Shown: one piece after another, positions 55,725 through 57,922 of the stretch
Numbering within the stretch: the first letter of the stretch is position 1
Layout: the number at the start of each line of letters is the position of its first letter
NCBI GenBank assembly: GCA_030065825.1
Contig: JASJCY010000023.1
Coordinates: forward strand, 1 to 57,922
Direction: 5' to 3'
Length of the DNA stretch: 57,922 nt
DNA from: Nostocaceae cyanobacterium
GTDB taxonomy: Bacteria; Cyanobacteriota; Cyanobacteriia; Cyanobacteriales; Nostocaceae
Notes under the pieces: model-generated
The model's database searches: none
Told to the model about the DNA's origin: nothing
Seen by the model: only the letters and a program-made list of their open reading frames with translations
Program-made: the position numbers and the translations under genes

Positions 55725-57239
55725 ATGACAATTAAGCGCTTGCTTTTAATTTTACTTACACTGGTAGCGATATCATTTTATGGTCAAGCTTTGTTTAATA
55801 GTTGGCAAAAACCTCAAATTCAAAGCCGTTTGCAATTGTACCAGACAAATATTGTCTTGCAAGCACAACAGTGGGAACCAGAAGATAATGATGCTGAAAA
55901 TTTAAAAACTGCTAGAGATGCTTTGGTTGGTAAGAAAGTTCTAGAAAGTGCTACCAAGCAGTACCAAAAGGTGCGAAAGTCAGCTGAGACTAGTTTGCAG
56001 AAAATCAAACAGCAACTAGAACAAACAAATTCCGATCCCCAACTACAAAAATCCCTTGAAGAATTACAAAATCTGATTCCTGAATTAGACCTGCGCTTGG
56101 GAATTTTACAAGCACGTCAACAAAAGACAGAAAAAGCAATTCAAACTTGGACACAATTACAACAAAATTCCCAAATTAATCCAGAATTTGCTACAACAGC
56201 AGCAGCTTTAGAAGGACTTTGGAGTGAACCCCCACGTATTTTACCAAACAGCCAACAACTAATTCAAAGTAATTTAGAGGGTTGGTTTAGCTATACTACT
56301 CTTGTGCAATTATACCAACTACAACAACGCCAAGATGCCCTATCTAGTCTCCAAGCTACAGAAAAAATAGCAGCAGAAGATGCTTTATTTAAATTAGCAA
56401 TTGTTGCTACTCTTCCTGCTTTAGCAGGTTTGCTGGGGATAGGATTAATAATTTTCTTGGTTGTACAGCGCATACTCGCAGGGAAAGCAGCTTTATTAGC
56501 TAAGAATGCTGATTTACCTTGGGAAACTCCTTGGGATGGGGAAACAACCTTACAAGTTTTTATCTTTGGTTTCTTCTTTATTGGGCAAATTGTAATCTCA
56601 CAATTCTTGATTCCCATTTTAGTAGCTTTGCTCCCTATCCCCCGTCCCGTTGATGTACGTTTACAAACTTTCTTAGTCTTGTTTAGTTATGTATTAGTTT
56701 CATTAGGAACTATATCAGTACTTTACTTATCTATTAAACCCTTCTTACCCCTGACGAAAGATTGGTTCCGATTTCGTTGGTGGAGTCGCTGGTTTTTGTG
56801 GGGATTTGGTGGCTACTGTGTTGCATTACCAATTGTGATAGTGGTATCATTAATAAATCAACAATTATGGCAAGGACAAGGTGGTAGTAATCCCCTATTA
56901 CAGTTAGCATTGCAAAGTCAAGATACTGTTGCTTTAGCGATATTGTTCTTGACTGCGGGAATCGCTGCTCCCTTGTTTGAAGAATTCCTATTTCGAGGCT
57001 TTTTGTTACCTTCCCTAACTCATTACTTACCAGTTTGGGGATCGATTCTTCTCACTGCTTTATTGTTTGCTATTGCTCATTTAAGCTTATCGGAAATTCT
57101 CCCCCTGTTTGCTTTGGGAGTGGTTTTAGGGGTAGTTTACACGCGATCGCGCAATCTACTCGCTCCCATGCTTCTCCATAGTCTCTGGAATAGCGGTACT
57201 CTCATGAGTTTATTTATCCTGGGCAGTGGCAACAATTGA
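55725..57239 (+). CDS. CPBP family intramembrane glutamic endopeptidase
   Basis: The 504-residue protein has an N-terminal membrane helix (about residues 5-22), an extracytoplasmic or cytoplasmic helical region rich in Gln and Leu (about 35-215), and then about eight membrane helices. The CPBP (Abi/CAAX-protease-like) motifs are Glu419-Glu420 in FEEFLFRG, His in AIAHLSLSEILP and the C-terminal LLHSLWNSG. The family comprises intramembrane proteases; cyanobacterial functions are not well defined. GGGAG lies about 8 bases before the ATG. This large N-terminal extension is common in cyanobacterial members. Confidence 0.88.
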   Translation: MTIKRLLLILLTLVAISFYGQALFNSWQKPQIQSRLQLYQTNIVLQAQQWEPEDNDAENLKTARDALVGKKVLESATKQYQKVRKSAETSLQKIKQQLEQTNSDPQLQKSLEELQNLIPELDLRLGILQARQQKTEKAIQTWTQLQQNSQINPEFATTAAALEGLWSEPPRILPNSQQLIQSNLEGWFSYTTLVQLYQLQQRQDALSSLQATEKIAAEDALFKLAIVATLPALAGLLGIGLIIFLVVQRILAGKAALLAKNADLPWETPWDGETTLQVFIFGFFFIGQIVISQFLIPILVALLPIPRPVDVRLQTFLVLFSYVLVSLGTISVLYLSIKPFLPLTKDWFRFRWWSRWFLWGFGGYCVALPIVIVVSLINQQLWQGQGGSNPLLQLALQSQDTVALAILFLTAGIAAPLFEEFLFRGFLLPSLTHYLPVWGSILLTALLFAIAHLSLSEILPLFALGVVLGVVYTRSRNLLAPMLLHSLWNSGTLMSLFILGSGNN

Positions 57240-57309
57240 TACTATTGTCAATTACGTACTGAGCGTTCGCACTCAATTGGGTAATTGGTAATCCGCTTTA
57301 CCAATTACT

Positions 57310-57427
57310 CATATCTTGCACTATTCTCAACAAGACCAAAAAAACCGGGTTTCTAAACGAAAAATTAAGGTTTTGAGACTGAGAGATTTGCACTCTTACC
57401 CCGTTTTTAGCCCAGGTGCAAGATGTG
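57310..57427. mobile_element. MITE-like repeat, CTTGCA family, copy 7
   Basis: It begins CATATCTTGCACTATTCTCA and ends GGTGCAAGATGTG. Its interior is nearly the same as that of copy 4 at 51506. Confidence 0.8.
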
Positions 57428-57542
57428 TGTAGATGTAAATATGTACCAGGATTGGAATCTAGTAGCTTACTTCCATAAATTAGGGTATGTATAGCAGCAA
57501 AAATTTTTAACAATGATAGTAATTTCACTCTCAAAAACCAAT

Positions 57543-57751
57543 AGGACTTACGCAACTGGCATATTTTTTCTGTAGGGGAGGCAAAATGCGAGGACACTGC
57601 GTTGCTTTTCCAAAGTTGTAGCAAGTGTCCGGGTGTAGATTTTCTGACTGCATTATTGCCGTTGCGTGAGGTGCGCGAAAATATTTGAACGTAGCAATAA
57701 GACTTATAACGTCACGCACCAACCACCGATTGTGACAATTGCGTAAGTCCT
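57543..57751. mobile_element. AGGACTTACGCAA-ended MITE
   Basis: Perfect 13-base inverted ends (AGGACTTACGCAA and TTGCGTAAGTCCT) bound 209 bases with no coding capacity. I associate this terminal sequence with dispersed elements common in filamentous cyanobacteria. Confidence 0.8.
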
Positions 57752-57777
57752 CACCAAGATAAACCAACATAATCCCT

Positions 57778-57922
57778 TAGAGGTTGTTTGAAAAGTCTAA
57801 AGCTTTACGAAAAAACCTCACTTCTTATCTCTCTCCTAGGAGGAAACAGACTTTGAAACCCCTATTTTTCTGTTCCCCTTCCGATATAAAAAGTTTTTCC
57901 GCTTCCCTCTCCTGTTTCCCCT
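57778..57922. mobile_element. AGAGNTGTTTG-ended element, truncated by the window end
   Basis: It begins TAGAGGTTGTTTGAAAAGTC and matches the interior of the element at 51271-51488 (CTTCTTATCTCTCTCCTAGG, CCCCTTCCGATATAAAAAG). The right end lies outside the window. Confidence 0.75.

Larger units (their letters stand above)
57240..57922. other. Intergenic to window end, repeat-rich
   Basis: It contains a CTTGCA-family MITE (57310-57427), a GGACTTACGCAA-ended element (57543-57751) and the start of an AGAGGTTGTTTG-ended element (from 57778) cut off by the window end. Apparent reading frames here lie within these repeats and are not genes. Confidence 0.75.

Noticed and set aside
57298-57770. Two minus-strand frames of 79-108 codons near the window end
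   Set aside because: They lie within MITE-like repeats, including the AGGACTTACGCAA-ended element, and have no ribosome binding sites or protein-like composition.

Overview
The window comes from a filamentous, heterocyst-type cyanobacterium (order Nostocales); the genus cannot be fixed from the sequence. The evidence is the photosynthetic gene set (Psb34-like protein, a ChlH-family chelatase subunit, plant-type ferredoxin), the divergent sufR/sufBCDS cluster, many HIP1 octamers (GCGATCGC), and a very high load of short tandem heptanucleotide repeats and small dispersed repeats between genes. Coding density is low. No rRNA, tRNA or CRISPR array was seen.

Layout. 1-5.4 kb: psb34 with its terminator, then a ChlH-family chelatase gene. 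6.2-10.6 kb: two adjacent peptidoglycan hydrolases (amidase and M15-type), an almost 900-base block of heptad repeats, and a membrane protein. 11-16.6 kb: a NYN-domain protein, a hybrid histidine kinase with a broken N-terminal leader, and a small beta-barrel protein. 17-23 kb: pentapeptide-repeat membrane protein, a small membrane peptide, a TerB-like protein, an arginine-rich M23 peptidase and a SpoIID/LytB protein. 23.8-31 kb: ferredoxin, a membrane protein, and an accessory island of a Uma2 nuclease, a DUF262 + HEPN two-gene module, two broken higA antitoxin genes and a DUF559 endonuclease. 31-41 kb: metH, a second amidase, a PAS gene broken by a 459-base IS200/IS605-like remnant, a DUF2288 protein and gap. 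42.5-50.8 kb: membrane and secreted proteins, then sufR diverging from sufBCDS across two SufR operator-like sites. 52-57 kb: a PD-(D/E)XK protein with a Uma2 partner, a parA-like pseudogene broken by a MITE and a stop codon, a third Uma2 and a CPBP membrane protease.

Themes. Cell-wall remodelling recurs (two amidases, an M15-type, an M23 and SpoIID/LytB). Defence-like or nuclease genes cluster in the two accessory islands, whose antitoxin and ParA-like genes are decaying. The most striking signal is the behaviour of small repeats: the families that fill the intergenic DNA also sit in frame inside three conserved housekeeping genes (chlH twice, metH, sufD), adding peptides without breaking the frame. 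TA-targeting MITEs have disrupted other genes, and in three of them the ancestral frame can be rebuilt exactly by removing the insert.
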